NCBI GenBank assembly: GCA_921293015.1
Contig: OV121094.1
Span: 8,484,764-8,548,763 of the forward strand
Source of the DNA: Phorcus lineatus
Taxonomy: Eukaryota; Mollusca; Gastropoda; Trochida; Trochidae
Reading direction: 5' to 3'
DNA: 64,000 bases
In this document: positions 1-13,045 of the stretch, one piece after another
Layout of the letters: each line of letters opens with the position of its first letter
Position numbering within the stretch: position 1 is the stretch's first letter
Notes under the pieces: model-generated
Database searches by the model: none
Seen by the model: the letters and a program-made list of their open reading frames with translations, nothing else
Told to the model about the DNA's origin: nothing
Program-made: the position numbers and the translations under genes

Positions 1-55
1 TGTAATTAGACGATAATGTTGGGAATGACCTCATCCCGTGAGGGCGTCTCCTACG

Positions 56-63
56 TATAAATA
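56..63 (+). promoter_or_regulatory. Putative TATA box of the C-type lectin gene
   Basis: TATAAATA lies 172 bases before the lectin ATG at 235. This would put the transcription start near 85-95 and leave a 5' UTR of about 140 bases. The placement fits a lectin gene whose first coding exon holds the signal peptide. The TSS is inferred, not seen. Confidence 0.5.
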
Positions 64-234
64 ACGTCGTCGAAGAAGAACATATGTCATTTAGGGAAAA
101 AGCAACTGATATTTTTGGACTTGGTACTTCAACATTTATACATATAAGTCTTTGAACGTGCTTCGTCTGTGAACGGGCATGTTTTAAAATTATATTTAAT
201 CATTACATGTAGATGGTGACCACAAGGTGCTAAC

Positions 235-3200
235 ATGAAAATAGTAATTTTGTTGGCTGTTTGGTTGACATATGCCGGTAACAGTTGTTGTCTGGATTCT
301 GCAGAAGACATCGATTTGTTGATGGATGAAGTGACCGCTACACGAGTTGAAATTCTTCGAGCAAGATCAAACTTCAGACGTGAATTGAGACACCTGCAAA
401 ACCAAATAGAGGTCAAAGTGAGACAAGTTGTTAAACAGGAGTTGTCTCACATGATGAGCAACAATATTTCTATGGAGACCGTTCTCATGGATAATATTTT
501 CAAGAGGGACGGGCTAAAAGAAATCTTCAGAGACCTAGTATCGAATGTCATTGATGACCAACTAAACGCTGGCAACATTGGAATAGTTGTCGACAACAAT
601 ATCATGAACCAACTTCATCGACTCAGAGGTCAACTTCAACAACTGAAGACATCTCTCAAACGCGCACCAACTGTACCTGAGCCCCGGATGAAGAATTCAC
701 GTGCACGCGAGAGCGAGATGCATGATGGGAAGTGGCAGCGAGAGCTGATCGAGTCTACGAGTCAACAAGTGGATCAATTAAAAGACAAGTTTGCGTCTGT
801 GACGGATGAAATTTCGCACCAAAGAGAAATGTTGGGCGAAGCAATGGAAGCTTTATCAATGTTGCAGAACAAAAATCAACAACAGCAAGATAAAATAGGG
901 AAACTTATCGATGATTTCTCTGATCTTAAAGCTGACTTTTCATCAAACCACCAAGCATCCCAAGGTAAACATCTTAAGTTATTTTCATATTCGACTTAAC
1001 AAATGAAACTTATTTAAGAAAGCTTAAATGACAAAGTTCATGTTGATATACAATCAAACAAATATGAACCTAAAACTGTCAAAATGTAAAGAAGTCTAGA
1101 GTTCTTTGGCACCTTTTCCTAACGATTCTTTTGTGAACGAACCACCAAATATGGCCCACTTGTGATAGCGGTTCGTGAAGAGATGTAAGTTCAGTAGTCT
1201 TCATGGAGAAAGAAAGATGGATTAAATGTTCATCCATTTTTCTCCCTACAGAGTTGACTGGGCTAATATCTACATATGTTACCTCTGTTCTAATCCCATG
1301 GTGTAATAGGATAATCCTGCAATCACAGTTCGCTGTCTAATTAGCGACGTTGCTTCAAAGTCGTGATTCGGATTTTCCAAATCACCGTCAAGATGTGTAA
1401 GGTTCTGTCTCTTGTGCGATGTGCACATATTTTTTAGAAGATAGATATCAAACTAAAATGAAAGATGCTTGTGAGTTCACAGAAAAAAAGGCGGATATCC
1501 GAATTTTAAATTCTAAAGTGCTATAGTGATTCGCCAGATCCGATAAATTTGGCGTAATTGTAACAAAGGATACGTCGTTTGAATTGACATGAATAAATTC
1601 TCTATTTCAGAAAGCTGTCCTATCGGATTTGAGCAGTTTACTAACTCTTGCTACTGGTTTTCTACTGTGTCTGCGAATTATGCCGAAGCCATTGTATGTA
1701 TACCTACCGATTAAAAGTGATTCACAAATAAAGAGTCCATATGAAATCCATGGTTTTTCGAAACAAACGTTTGATAATTTATTTTATTTACGAAAATAAT
1801 GAACGTGAGAATATGAAATTAAAAATTTTTAAAATAAACTAAAATAATATTCTTTCACCACATATGTTTTATTCAATGTATCAGGCCACTAGTCTCTTCA
1901 TTAATGATATGGATTTCAGTGGTTTACAAAATAAGTTCACCATCAAAGACAGTCTGTATTTTATCCCTGAATAATATATATTGATCTTACTTTAGAAAAC
2001 ACTTTAAATTTACATGTCTACATGTATAATATCTTTACAAAAAAAAGTTGTCTTTTATTGCCAGTATGGACCTACAGTTTCATACTATCCCATGTCCCTT
2101 TTTAAGACCTTGTGTGGCCTGCTCAACAGCCGACTCGCGCATGTGGAAACGGAAGAGGAAAACAACTTTCTAATACTGCATCTTCGTCAGCGTAGAAAGG
2201 GTAAACGAACTTCTTAAGCATGGTTTCAGAGCCTATCCGCTGACTGAGAGATCTTAAAAAACATTTTTACCTCAAAAATTGCTTTTAAGAATGTTTGTAT
2301 TCGTCACCTTCAATGCTTCAACGTGGAAATGAAACATATAAGTGGTTTCTACTTAGCATGTTATTCTTTCATTCAAAAGTTGAAGGGCTAAGTATTCCAA
2401 ATAGTACCGTCGTGTGATCCACATAAACTTACTAAGTTCTTTTAACCTTTACTTTAGTGCATGGGTATTGCTACACTTTAAATGTTAACTAAACAGTTAA
2501 CATGTAAACTTGATTCGGCACATAGATAAGACCCGTTATCTAGATGATAATTAACTAAACAAGAAATTATATACAATATACAACATTGTATTACACAAAG
2601 AAATCACCGCCTTTATTACATCACGAATCTGTCAAAACACCCGTATAATGGTCTAGCCTATAAACGGCAATGGGTAGAATTATTTGATTGACAAACAGGA
2701 ATTAAAGGATTCTGAAATTCATTCGAAAATTTGAATATCGTAGGCATTTCCCATTTATTTTTTTAAAAAGGGGGCTAATAGTCTGGGGGCCGTTGCACAA
2801 AACAACTTAAAGTCATAGTCTCATTTTTTCAAGGCAAATTGTAATAAATGCCGGACAAATAGTTCACCACTCACAGAAATCTTTCCCCTGACGTTTGCAA
2901 CAATTTTCAGAACTCTGCAGGCATTCTAGCCCTCAATAATGAAGTTTAAACTACCCTACCCTACCCGAATATTATGTTTTTTGCGAGCGTTAGTCCTTAC
3001 CACGTCATTTCGCTAAGGCCGTGACGAAGAACACATAAAATTTCCCAGCTGAATATCCAATGAAAATAGCTAATAGCTTACGCTTTTTCAAATACAGAAA
3101 TAACAAAAAGGTGGTAAACTCAGTGAAGAATGCGTCTGTCATAAGTATCGGCTTTGCGATGACTAGATTTCCGGTGTTTCGTACTCGCGATGGGATTGCA

Positions 3201-5834
3201 CTTGATTCGGTACCTCATCGGTCTGAAACGGCATACGCCAATAAGCTGCTTCATCCAAAACTGTAAAACGGGCATAAAAATGAAAATCTTTGCAAATGCG
3301 ACAGGGAATATTTGTGTTAGTGATCAGATTTTGTTCGTGAAGAATAATTAGTTCAGTTTAGTTGCCTTACAAAAATGAGACTATGACTTTAAAGTTTATA
3401 TAACCACAAAGCTATTTCACTATTTTCTTTGAAATATATGAATGTCTAATTACAATTTTGTATAGTGCGTCAAAGGTCGCTACTCAAATATGTTCAGTTT
3501 GGTAATGAAAGCCGTCTTTTAATACCACTTTTGATGGGCCGCTTAGATCTATCTGGCCACAAACCAGTGAATGCATGACTGGTCACACTCCCTTTTTGTG
3601 ACGTCATAAACAGAATCATTGTCTCGTGATCTATATATCTATCGTAACAATATCACAGAAAATAACCATTAATTAACGATTTTCAGAGAATGTTTCCACT
3701 CAGTCAGATAAATCATTTGACGATGTAACACTATTAAGCGTTTGGTGTATAAAAGGTACCCACATCAATGGTAATTAAACAATTATTTAAGGCGGTATTT
3801 CAGTTGAAATAATGATGCGCCACTCTGTACAGTCTGTTTATTACGTCACACCCGGCGAATTTTATGGCCCATAGCCCAGGTGGGTTTTTCACAGCCTATA
3901 GATACGCTGTCTTAATGAAACACGTATTAAAGGTGTTTATTTGACGAATTAACAAAAATAAAGCCCAATTCTTATTTTGTTGATAAGTCTTTGAACGAAA
4001 GTCGAGAAGAGATAAAGTCGAGGTTACCGGTTGTTTAAAGACGTTCCGAAACTATTATTTGTTATCATCTAAAGAGTATGACTTAATTATGAACATAAGC
4101 ACCGAATGCTTCCCGAACCTTCCCGAAACGGGCCGACTTGATTGAGGTCTATTCCTCGTCGTAATAGCTCCGCAAACTGGTGAACTTTTATCGTGCAAGT
4201 AATAGACCTTTTGAGAGGAAGTTTTGAGGTTAAATCTTTATATTTTGTGATCAACCTTATCATCCCACTATCTGGGATGATGCTTCTATGGCCCCGGTTC
4301 ACCCAAAGTTTGAAAAACCTTAAATCATTTACAAATACATGTAGAAAACATTTGTCATATTGAAAAGGTGTGTTTTTAAAATTTATTGTGAATACTAATA
4401 TTTTGTTCACACGTGATTTGACCAAGAGACAATGAATGTCTTTTGACACTTCAAACATTTCATAACACTGACCTTAGAATGTCATGAAATACTTTGAAAC
4501 GGGATAAACTGTGTTTTTACATGAATTAGCTTTCAAGGAAAATGAAGAGTTACCTCCCCTTATGCGTTTGTTCATAAGTAATTTTAACTTCAGCTTTAAA
4601 TATCTCGGAAGGTAGGTCCGTGACATATCTTTTTTCTTTCAAATTAATTCTTTTCAATATGTTTTATTCTATCTAAAACGAATTTGATCTATTTTTCATT
4701 TATTTTTATTACTGAACGTGTCTTTTGAAGCTATTTTTGTAGCGATCATCATCGAAATTGTATCTTTAATATTTGCTGATAAGTTACAAAAGACAAAAAA
4801 AGAAATACCAGACATAAATTTTCTATTATATTATCATCTCATTAATTGGAAAAAAGTAAACTGAACTCTAAATGTTTTTAATTTTTTGTTTTAAAGATTA
4901 AATAAGCAAAATTGGAAATTTCCCCATTTTATTAAACAAACCCGTCAAAAATCATCATTTCTCTGAAAGGGAAGGTCCGTGACATGACTTTTTTATTTTT
5001 GAATATTTAAGAATACATATTTAGCTTTCACCATGCAAATTTACAGCAATTTTTCATTTATTTTGTTTATTGGCACGAACCTCTTTAACACTCATCTTCC
5101 CCGCAAAGCCTAGCTAGCCAACGTTGCCTAAGATGAGCTCGTTTATAGAAAACGTGCGCTAGCTTGGCCTTGCGGGGAGGATGCTCAACACTAAGGTTAA
5201 CCTTAGTGCCATCATTTAACATTGCACTAAGGCTACCTTAGTGACTTAAGGTACCCTTAGTATTTTGTGCAACGGGACCTGGTTTGCCACCCATAATCAT
5301 GCGTTTAAAGGCACAAGTGAACACCATTTTTTCTTATTTTAAACGAATTAACAGATAACGAATATCTCTCGATATCACTAGAAACGATCTACACCCAGGT
5401 AACTTTGTTTAACAAACATGTACATATTCAGGTTATCAAGTTGTCTCTTGACCGGGAGTATTTAATGCAGTGTTTCATTATATCCGCATGAATATATACG
5501 CTTTTCAAAATTTATTACACCCAGAAGACCGAAAACGGCAGCTTTCTGAAATCGGTTAAGTTACAAGATTGTAAGAAATGTGACTTATATTTTAGGTTGG
5601 CATTACCTAGGCGCAAGTGATTTGAGAAAAGAAGGCGTTTGGATGTGGGAACAACCAAACCGGAACTTAAACTTCACCAACTGGGGTACTGTCGAACCAA
5701 ACAACAGAGGCGGAGAACATTGTCTGGTCATAACTGAAACCAGGAACAGCAAAATGTGGAATGATATAAAGTGTAACATAAGGAGTTATTTTGTATGTGA
5801 GTTGGAGTTAGACAGAAGAAACGGGAAACTTTGA
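235..5834 (+). CDS. Secreted C-type lectin with N-terminal coiled coil
   Basis: Four coding exons join in phase: 235-964, 1611-1693, 2107-2200 and 5596-5834, giving 381 residues. Residues 1 to about 17 are a signal peptide (MKIVILLAVWLTYAG). Residues ~25-240 are charged and heptad-rich with many Q, E and K, read as a coiled-coil oligomerisation stalk. Residues 246-370 form a C-type lectin domain of the long (extra N-terminal Cys pair) form: C246, C257, C274, C345, C362 and C370. The Ca2+/sugar site is canonical, with EPN at 336-338 and WND at 357-359; in this family EPN predicts mannose/GlcNAc-type binding. The middle exon gives CGLLNSRLAHVETEEENNF, the usual helix-2 region. The protein is probably an oligomeric secreted pattern-recognition lectin. 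The 3395-base third intron contains a foldback repeat. No clear AATAAA was seen before the MITE that starts 98 bases after the stop. The ligand is inferred from the motif only. Confidence 0.93.
2804..3396. mobile_element. TIR element (MITE) in lectin intron 3
   Basis: Inverted arms of about 24 bases face each other: AAAGTCATAGTCTCATTTTT near 2809-2828 and its complement AAATGAGACTATGACTTT at 3373-3390. They enclose about 590 bp with no transposase. The left arm is preceded by GGGGGCCGTTGCACAAAACA, a phrase typical of interspersed repeats. No clean target duplication was found. Confidence 0.6.
5094..5280. repeat. Hairpin-rich repeat in lectin intron 3
   Basis: ATCTTCCCCGCAAAGCCTAG near 5093 is complementary, with mismatches, to CTAGCTTGGCCTTGCGGGGA near 5159, forming a ~90-base hairpin. 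It is followed by short palindromes (ACTAAGGTTAACCTTAGT) and TTTTGTGCAACGGGACC. A similar CCTTAGTGACTT/GTGAAAGG arrangement recurs at 44735-44850. Confidence 0.5.
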
Positions 5835-5931
5835 AGGGTCAGTAGGCAGGTTTTTAGGTAATCAATGTGATCTCTTAAATGAAAACTTAAATGAAGGCCA
5901 TGACCTCAAAACCTGTCCTCATCTTCTTCTC

Positions 5932-6374
5932 CATACTCTCCCCACAGAGGTAGCTCCGTCATAAAATCCTATACAACCTCTGTCTTAATACGAAGGTTTC
6001 TCGGGCTTCCGGCAGATTCCCCAACCGGCACAATGTTGCAACTTAACTAACTGGCAATATTTCAGCCAATGAAAACAACTAATGCATGAATAACATATTT
6101 GTTGTCACACAGGCCTGTGCAATGATACAGTCGCAAAATGAGGCGTTTGTGTTCTGTAAAGACGATTCAAAGAGCAAGGTGCAACTTCGAATAAAATTTA
6201 GATTTTGGAAAGCTTACGGAAATAACTTAAGCGATTTGAATGATAACTTTTGCACAATTAACTTTGATTGCATCAAATCAGTGTTCTACATTTCTAGACC
6301 AAGAAACCTTAGTACTAAAAGGTATTACGTTGTATAGGAATTTATGACGGAGCTACCTCTGTTGGGAGAGAATG
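5932..6374. mobile_element. MULE-like MITE, copy 1
   Basis: A 443-bp element with long terminal inverted repeats beginning CATACTCTCCCCACAGAGGT, ending in the complement (ACCTCTGTTGGGAGAGAATG). It is flanked by a perfect 9-bp duplication, CTTCTTCTC, at 5923-5931 and 6375-6383. Long TIRs plus a 9-bp TSD are characteristic of Mutator-like elements. The interior holds a short open frame (6086-6337) that is also recognisable in copy 2. No transposase is present, so the element is non-autonomous. Confidence 0.85.
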
Positions 6375-6383
6375 CTTCTTCTC

Positions 6384-9042
6384 TAGAACAGATAGGATGA
6401 AAAGGCTGAATGTTATTTACAGGTGCCTTGGCAAATAGAAAATCTAAACTGTAGATTGTGGGATACTATGACCCTGTTTGTCTAAAGGGCCTAGCCCTGA
6501 AAAAATATTTTCATCATGTTTTTTTCTCTAAATGAATTTATTCATTATTTTAAAGAAATATTAGACTTCGCTATAGTGTCTTTAAACTCATGCGAGCATA
6601 AGGTGAAAGCTGGATAGATGAATGGACAGAAACGGTGCCATATTGAAATAAACGTTCAGATTTCCTTAATTTCATATTTATTATTTTCAATATTGACTAA
6701 ATGGGAAAATCTAATCAAAATGATCTTGAATGTGTATCAAAACGGAGTAATTGACTTATTTAAATCCTTCTCCCTCACTCTTTTCATAACCAACTTTTCC
6801 ATAATGATGATAATACACCATGACAGACATTGGTTTCTTAAGCTACCAGGGCTTTGAATGATATATTTCTTGTTATCTTGGCAAATATACCAGTAAAAAC
6901 AATGTAAATCCTACCCAACCACTTAGTAAAAGAAATGAAACTTTTCCCTCTTCTCATAACGGGCCCGTGATTTACATTAAAAGCTGAAGCAGAACGGTTA
7001 GTTCAATGCTTATTGAGTTAAAAGGGATAATCATATTTGCTTCAGCTTGTACATACTTATTTCTTCTTATGTACTCATATCTAGGTGCATAAGGGCCATA
7101 CGCGCAGCACGCCTATGGTGAAGTGGCACTTGAAATACTTGGGGTACTTGTTACATGCCAGAATATAATCTGGTCAAGTCCTTCAGAACAGAATACGTGC
7201 CGTCGTCATATACATAATTGTTTAAATAAGTATATAAGTGCATCTGCACAAACACAAGGCATTTTTTAATATTCTAATCAAAATTCGGTGATTAACATAT
7301 TTGGGGATGAATATTGATATTTTTTAGGTGAAAATGGTGTTTTTCTATTGTAATTTTCTTAAACGACGATGAAAAAAATTTGAATCGTGAAAAAGGACCA
7401 AAACTCAAAAGGCATACACTTGTACTTATATAAATAATTACACTTGAAGTAATTCGTATTGTTTACATTGATATAAAAATATGCTGTAATTATGACATCT
7501 ATATACCATATATATGTATCAACTGAGCAATAAACCTTTTCACTTACTTAAAGTGACACAGAGTATGTTTTACTCGTCATGTGGCTTAAACAAGAACCAG
7601 AATACCATATGTCTCGAGACATGTTCAAATCGTCTCCAAAAACTCACATTTTGTTTCTGAAATGCAAACAAAAATATCATAATAACTTGCTTAAAATAGT
7701 GATAGGAAAACAGTCATATTGATGTTAAAAAGTCGAAATTCTGCGTCACATTTAAATCATCGTAATTTTCTTTATGGACCTTCACATGTAAGAGTTGTTT
7801 TTTTTCGTGACCCTCTCCCAAATCATATCTACGAAACTGCTTTCAAAATGGTCTTTTTAAGATTTATGTTCAGTTCTTCATTAAAATTTTTTTCTTTGAT
7901 ACCTTAAACTTACAAGAATGTTGAAAAGAATTTTTGTCCTTTCAATTGATTGGTTTAACACGATGTCTGATAATGGTATACACTGTTTTAAATTCAGTTT
8001 CATTAGAATCTTTTTTACAGCGATCATCTTAAAACATCAACTAAATAATATCAAAATAGGTATTCGATACCATTGCTTATAATGCATAGACAGTTTCAAC
8101 ATGGTGTAAATTTAATCTTTCAATGTTGAATGAAAAGTTTAAAATCTACAAAAACCTTGAGAGTAAAGGACCGAACAGTGTACAAAGGCAAATCTTCACT
8201 TCGTAGGGAATAAATTATCACATACCATAACATTTAAACTGTTAGTGTCTGAGTTTGATTTAAACAAAATTGAACGTCTTCATTAAGTCTGTAGCAAGAG
8301 AGGTCTACAGAATTTTGAGGAAACATAACATCTAGGAAACATAACATCTAGGAAACATAACACAAGGCACATCTAGGAACCATAGAAATTACATATGTTA
8401 CATTTGTTAAATGTCACATAATATTTTATCAATTAGTTTTTGAGCTATGAGAGGAACAAAAGACACGGGGAATAAACATAGCAAATGTTCCAAATTTTTG
8501 AAATATTAACATTGGAATTTATTTATCTTTATGTGCATTTAGATATTTTAGTCGTATGGCTATATTGAGACATTTGCACAAATCAAGCCATTTAATGAAG
8601 TGTTAAAGTTTCATAAATTTATTTCATCGAAAAAAATTAATATAATCATTCAAATATTAATAAATATTCAAGCTGTTTAACTGTATGAGTCTATTCAGTA
8701 TCATTAGAATTTTTTATATATCATATTATTCATATGCATCTATGCTATATGAATATATAACAAACAGTACCAAACGCCTTTTATATATTAACTACTCGTA
8801 TTAACGCTCAGTCCAACGGAACTACTTTTCTACTTTCTGTTCTTTAAGTATAACAAAAACAATGAATAAGGCAGAGAATCCATGGTGATTTTTTTATTAC
8901 AAGATTCAGTTTTTAAGGATATAAACCATTCTTGATCGAATTCTGTATTATTTTTTTTTCATTTAAAATGGCTTCTTGATAATGTTTCATCCCCTCTTTC
9001 AATTCCTAAAGAAGATGGTTTTATAAATTTCTATTTTAGAAT
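6384..9042. other. Gene-free stretch with scattered old repeats
   Basis: No supportable exon or RNA gene was seen. It contains a diverged repeat at 7551-7780 that resembles 17168-17400, and three tandem copies of a ~16-base unit (GGAAACATAACATCTA) near 8320-8361. The rest is AT-rich with no signal I can name. Confidence 0.5.
7551..7780 (+). repeat. Diverged interspersed repeat (also at 17168-17400)
   Basis: Both copies start AAGTGACACAGAGTAT, keep AGAATACCAT/AAAATACCAT and TTCAAATCGTCTCC/TTCAAATATCCTCC, then resume with AAGTCGAAATT about 120 bases on. The central parts differ. Family unknown. Confidence 0.5.
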
Positions 9043-9051
9043 GACCCTCCC

Positions 9052-9497
9052 CATTCTCTCCCAACAGAGGTAGCTCCGTCATAAATTCCTATGCAACCTC
9101 TGTCTTAATTCGAAGGTTCCTTGTGCACGAAATGAAGAACGCTAATTGGATGCAATCTAAGTTAGTTGTGCATTCAGCGACGCCGTTTCAAATATTAGCA
9201 TTCAAATCGCCTAAGTTATTCCGTAAGCTTTCCAAAAGCTAGACTTTATTCGAATATGCACCTTGCACTTTGAGTCGTCTTTACAGAACGCAAACGCAGC
9301 ATTTTCCGACCGTTTCATTGCACAGGCCTGTGTGACATCAAATATGTTATTAGAGCATTCGTTCTTTTCATTGGCTGAAATATAGCCAGGCAATATTGTC
9401 CCGCTAGGGGAAAGTGCCGGAAGACCGAGAAATCTTCGAATTAAGACAGAGGTTGTATAGAAATTTATGACGGAGCTACCTCTGTGGGGAGAGAATG
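9052..9497. mobile_element. MULE-like MITE, copy 2 (opposite orientation)
   Basis: A 446-bp copy of the 5932-6374 element, inserted in reverse. The termini read CATTCTCTCCCAACAGAGGT and its complement ending GGGGAGAGAATG. The 9-bp target duplication is GACCCTCCC, at 9043-9051 and 9498-9506. The interior, read on the minus strand, gives the same frame as copy 1 (for example TQACAM followed by FCKDDSK and FWKAYG). Two copies with different perfect 9-bp duplications establish true element ends. Confidence 0.87.
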
Positions 9498-9506
9498 GAC
9501 CCTCCC

Positions 9507-12500
9507 CGGCCCTTCGAATTTTTGTAATTGAAGGGCGATTCTAGATATTTCCACAACGTGATCAAACGATATTGTAACACCAACAGGGGTAGGCCTTATG
9601 TAAACTATGATCGACTGGACTTATGGGACGTCCGATTAACTATTCGTGTATTTGTGTGAATTATCAGAGAATGTTATATTATTATCTATGTGAGATGTGT
9701 GGTAGCGTATTTCACTAAGATAAACTGTGACCTAATTTATTGACTATGTTTACATAACCCTTTGTTAGCGTGTACTACGAGTTCGCCTGTTCCACCAGGA
9801 ATAAATGTGTAACTTTTCTCTTTCATGTGTGCGGAGAAACCTTCTACTTTATTCAAGTCGAATAAACCATATTTCACCACTTTCCAATGAGTGTGTACTC
9901 ATAATTCTTGAGGACAAAGTGACAGCATTAAATTACATGGACGACGCCATGTTTGTTTACACCGGAAGAGACTCGTTCAACTGTACTTAGTTAAATTACG
10001 TTAGTTTCGGAAAAGCGAGTCTGTCATTTACATACGGCCAGGGACCGTCTCAAACTGTGACTTAGAATATTTGCAGCCATCACTGTATCCTCAACATTAT
10101 AAGACACGAAACGTTCACTTGTAACAAATGATCGAGTTACGATCGGAAAACAAACTTGGAAGACAAAACAGACTAAATACTTAAAGTTCAATCATAATTT
10201 ATTTACAAGTTATAAAATATCGACATTAATAAGTTATTGCAAGTGTTATGTGATGAATCTAAGTGACGCCATGTCTTCACGCTAAAACCAAGAACTTTTA
10301 CTAATTACCCAGAAAAAGACTAAGAAACCGTTAAACTTAGAATAAATATCCCCAAAGTACTTCTGCAACTTAGACAAATTTTACTTATAAAAACTTAGAA
10401 TGATTTCGACTGAAAATAACTTAACCAAAACCAGAGAGGCATGCCTTTCGACAAGGGGAGCTGCTTGACCCTTAGCTACAGTTGCTTTGCCAAAATAGGC
10501 TCTTTGATACCCTGACGTCGCCTTTTTGGCTGCAGACACATCCTTAGAAAAACTAACCTGTGCGAACCAAATCTGGGTTCGCTGGCGTTAATGTTGGAGT
10601 AACCAGAAAATGAAATGACCAAACGCTCTAATATTTGGACCAATTACAGATGAGAATTATGTTTCCAACATCAAATGATTACTTTAATGTTAACGCCGAT
10701 AATTAATATAATTTTAAGCCTGAAAATTTGTCTTCTAAGTTTTTCCGTTCATAAAAGCCGCCATCTTGTTTACGTATGCAAATGAGCGAGAATCACGTCA
10801 CGGAACGAAGACACGTTATCAAGACGATAGCTACGCAAACTGGGCTACTGTCTCTACCTGCTTCTTTTCAAGAGTTTCAGCAGAAGCATACCATTGAATT
10901 TGAACATATCATATGCCTATAAGTTTTCGTTAATCTAATTTTTTTTAAAATTGTGTAACACTTGTTTTCTTACTTGGATAGTCTTAATCACTGCCGTCCC
11001 CATGTCGATCGCCTTTCTTATTCGCATCGGCTTGTGAGTGTTGAACTTCGACATGAATTATTAGGCTTCATTTATTAGATCAAATATATATATGCCACAA
11101 GAAAGTCACGTTATACCTTAGAAAAGACAAAAAAATTATTGATATTTGATATCTAAAAAGTCTCCTTATTGCTTTTTTCTACCAGTGGATTCATTATCAT
11201 TTTCAAGTTCCGCAAAATATTCGCAATTTCTTTCTTGGAAAATACACAGTGAAAATGTTATTCAATAATGAGATACATAAATACATTGAAGGAAAGATAG
11301 GAATTATATCTTCTTCCTTTTTTTCAAACTCTAACTCCATGTATTAAATTAACCCGTTTATCGATATATTTTCATATTAAAAAAAAAAAACTAACAATCA
11401 GTGACGGAAACTACGTATCAAGATAGGAATTTGTTTATCATAGAACATGTATGAAATACACATAATGAGTATATTTATTTTCTCTCTTTGATACTGATCT
11501 AAATTTTGTTTTTAATGTTTAAAGATAACCAAATTGCGTTGTTGGGGCATCTTTTTTATTCTTAGAACTCGAATTTTTTAGATACCAGCAATCGACTATC
11601 GTAATGTTTCTAAAGACTGAGAAGGCTACCTTTAAAATCATTCTTTTTTAAAAAAAAAAAATATCAAACCAGTTATCGTAAAATAATTTAAACTGCAGGT
11701 TGACAGGTTTAAGCTAAATGTAACGACTAACGAGTGGGTTTTCGATGTGACATACTTTATTTTCTTTTCTTTGACTTCATTTATTTTTAGGGGATTTGTT
11801 TGTGTTCATGGGATTTTGATCGATTCAACCCCACTGATCGTATATCAATAAATGTGACGGTTAATAAACTCAAGGTTTCCAAAACATCATATACCTAGGC
11901 TTAAACGATATATTAATGGTCAACAAGTAATTTTTAAAAATCTAATTTTCAAAGGAGAACGATACAGCTTTACAATAAAGTGCTGTTACACTGTTTGATA
12001 ACTAGATGCAAATTAAATAGATTCAATCATCGGCTTTACATACTATATTTAGACAAAGTTTAATCTGAAAGTCGCCGACTACCTGTTACGTCTTCATCAA
12101 AACATCGATTGCGTCCCCGCTTTTACTGCATATATTTTTACGCACTCGTTTCTTATGTCAGTAACCAGTCTTGAATTTACACATCACGTGACCGTAAAGG
12201 GGAATTCTAAGTAATTAGCATTATCTAAAAATAGACTCAAGATGGCGTCACCGTACCGCTGAGTTGCAGTGAATGTAAAAATAAACAAACGGTAAAACTA
12301 ATATTATGATGATTATATGAAAAAAAAATATATGCGGTCATAATACATAACAGTTGAAGAGTATTTTATCGTTAATGAATAGTTACAGGGCTGTTTTGTT
12401 CGGTGTGAAAGACTCTTGAAAGAGAAGGTACAGTACCGATTGAATATGGAAATTGGTTAGGCTTTTCATGTGTAGACTCTGTAGCTATAAACTCGATGAT

Positions 12501-12970
12501 ACTGGGGGAAGAGGTTATATAGCTACAGCTCTGCAGCTACTTGACCCTAAGCTGAAAACAAACTCGACCCCCGAGCAGACCCCGCCTCCTTTTATACCCT
12601 TTGACCCGACCCTCGTTACCTATAGTTACGCCCACGCGAGACATGACGTCATTTCCCTACAGATGCTAAAGAGAAAATGGCGGCCACTAATCAAGAGCAC
12701 GGTCAACGTAACAATTCTTTTTGCTATAATAGTTATAAAAACGAAGTAGTGACTATCTTACTAAGAAAATACGATGCATACAAGGTACTACGATTATATA
12801 AATAGGTAAGTGATAGATGACATTACATATTTTGATTATTATTTACGAAGTTAGTCACTGCCATTTCAAATACATTATCGGCCACATGTTAGAATACCGC
12901 GAATATAATCGATCAGTGCTTTGCCTTACGTTGATCCCAAACTAATATAACCCCCTATTTCTTACAACTT
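9507..12970. other. Unassigned stretch, no recognised gene
   Basis: A block at 9530-9580 (GGGCGATTCTAGATATTTCC) resembles the 3' flank of Ly6 gene B (21668-21700), so it may be a displaced duplicate. 12453-12749 holds an open frame of 98 codons in locally GC-richer DNA with GACGTCA motifs. It matches nothing I know and I do not call it a gene. The remainder is AT-rich. Confidence 0.4.
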
Positions 12971-13045
12971 AAACCCTCGCAGTATATTATATCATCCTCG
13001 TTTAAAAGTATACTTGAGACATCCCCGTTCTTACAACCCGATTAA
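12971..13045. repeat. 3' flank of Ly6 gene A shared with gene B
   Basis: The sequence from TAAACCCTCG to the TTAA at 13042 aligns, with substitutions, to 21708-21775 just beyond the gene B stop codon. The segmental duplication that made the two genes therefore extended past their 3' ends. In gene A this flank is split from the coding exon by the MITE at 13046-13516. Confidence 0.6.

Noticed and set aside
12453..12749. 98-codon open frame in GC-richer DNA
   Set aside because: No domain, no splice context and no similarity to neighbours; Pro-rich composition only.
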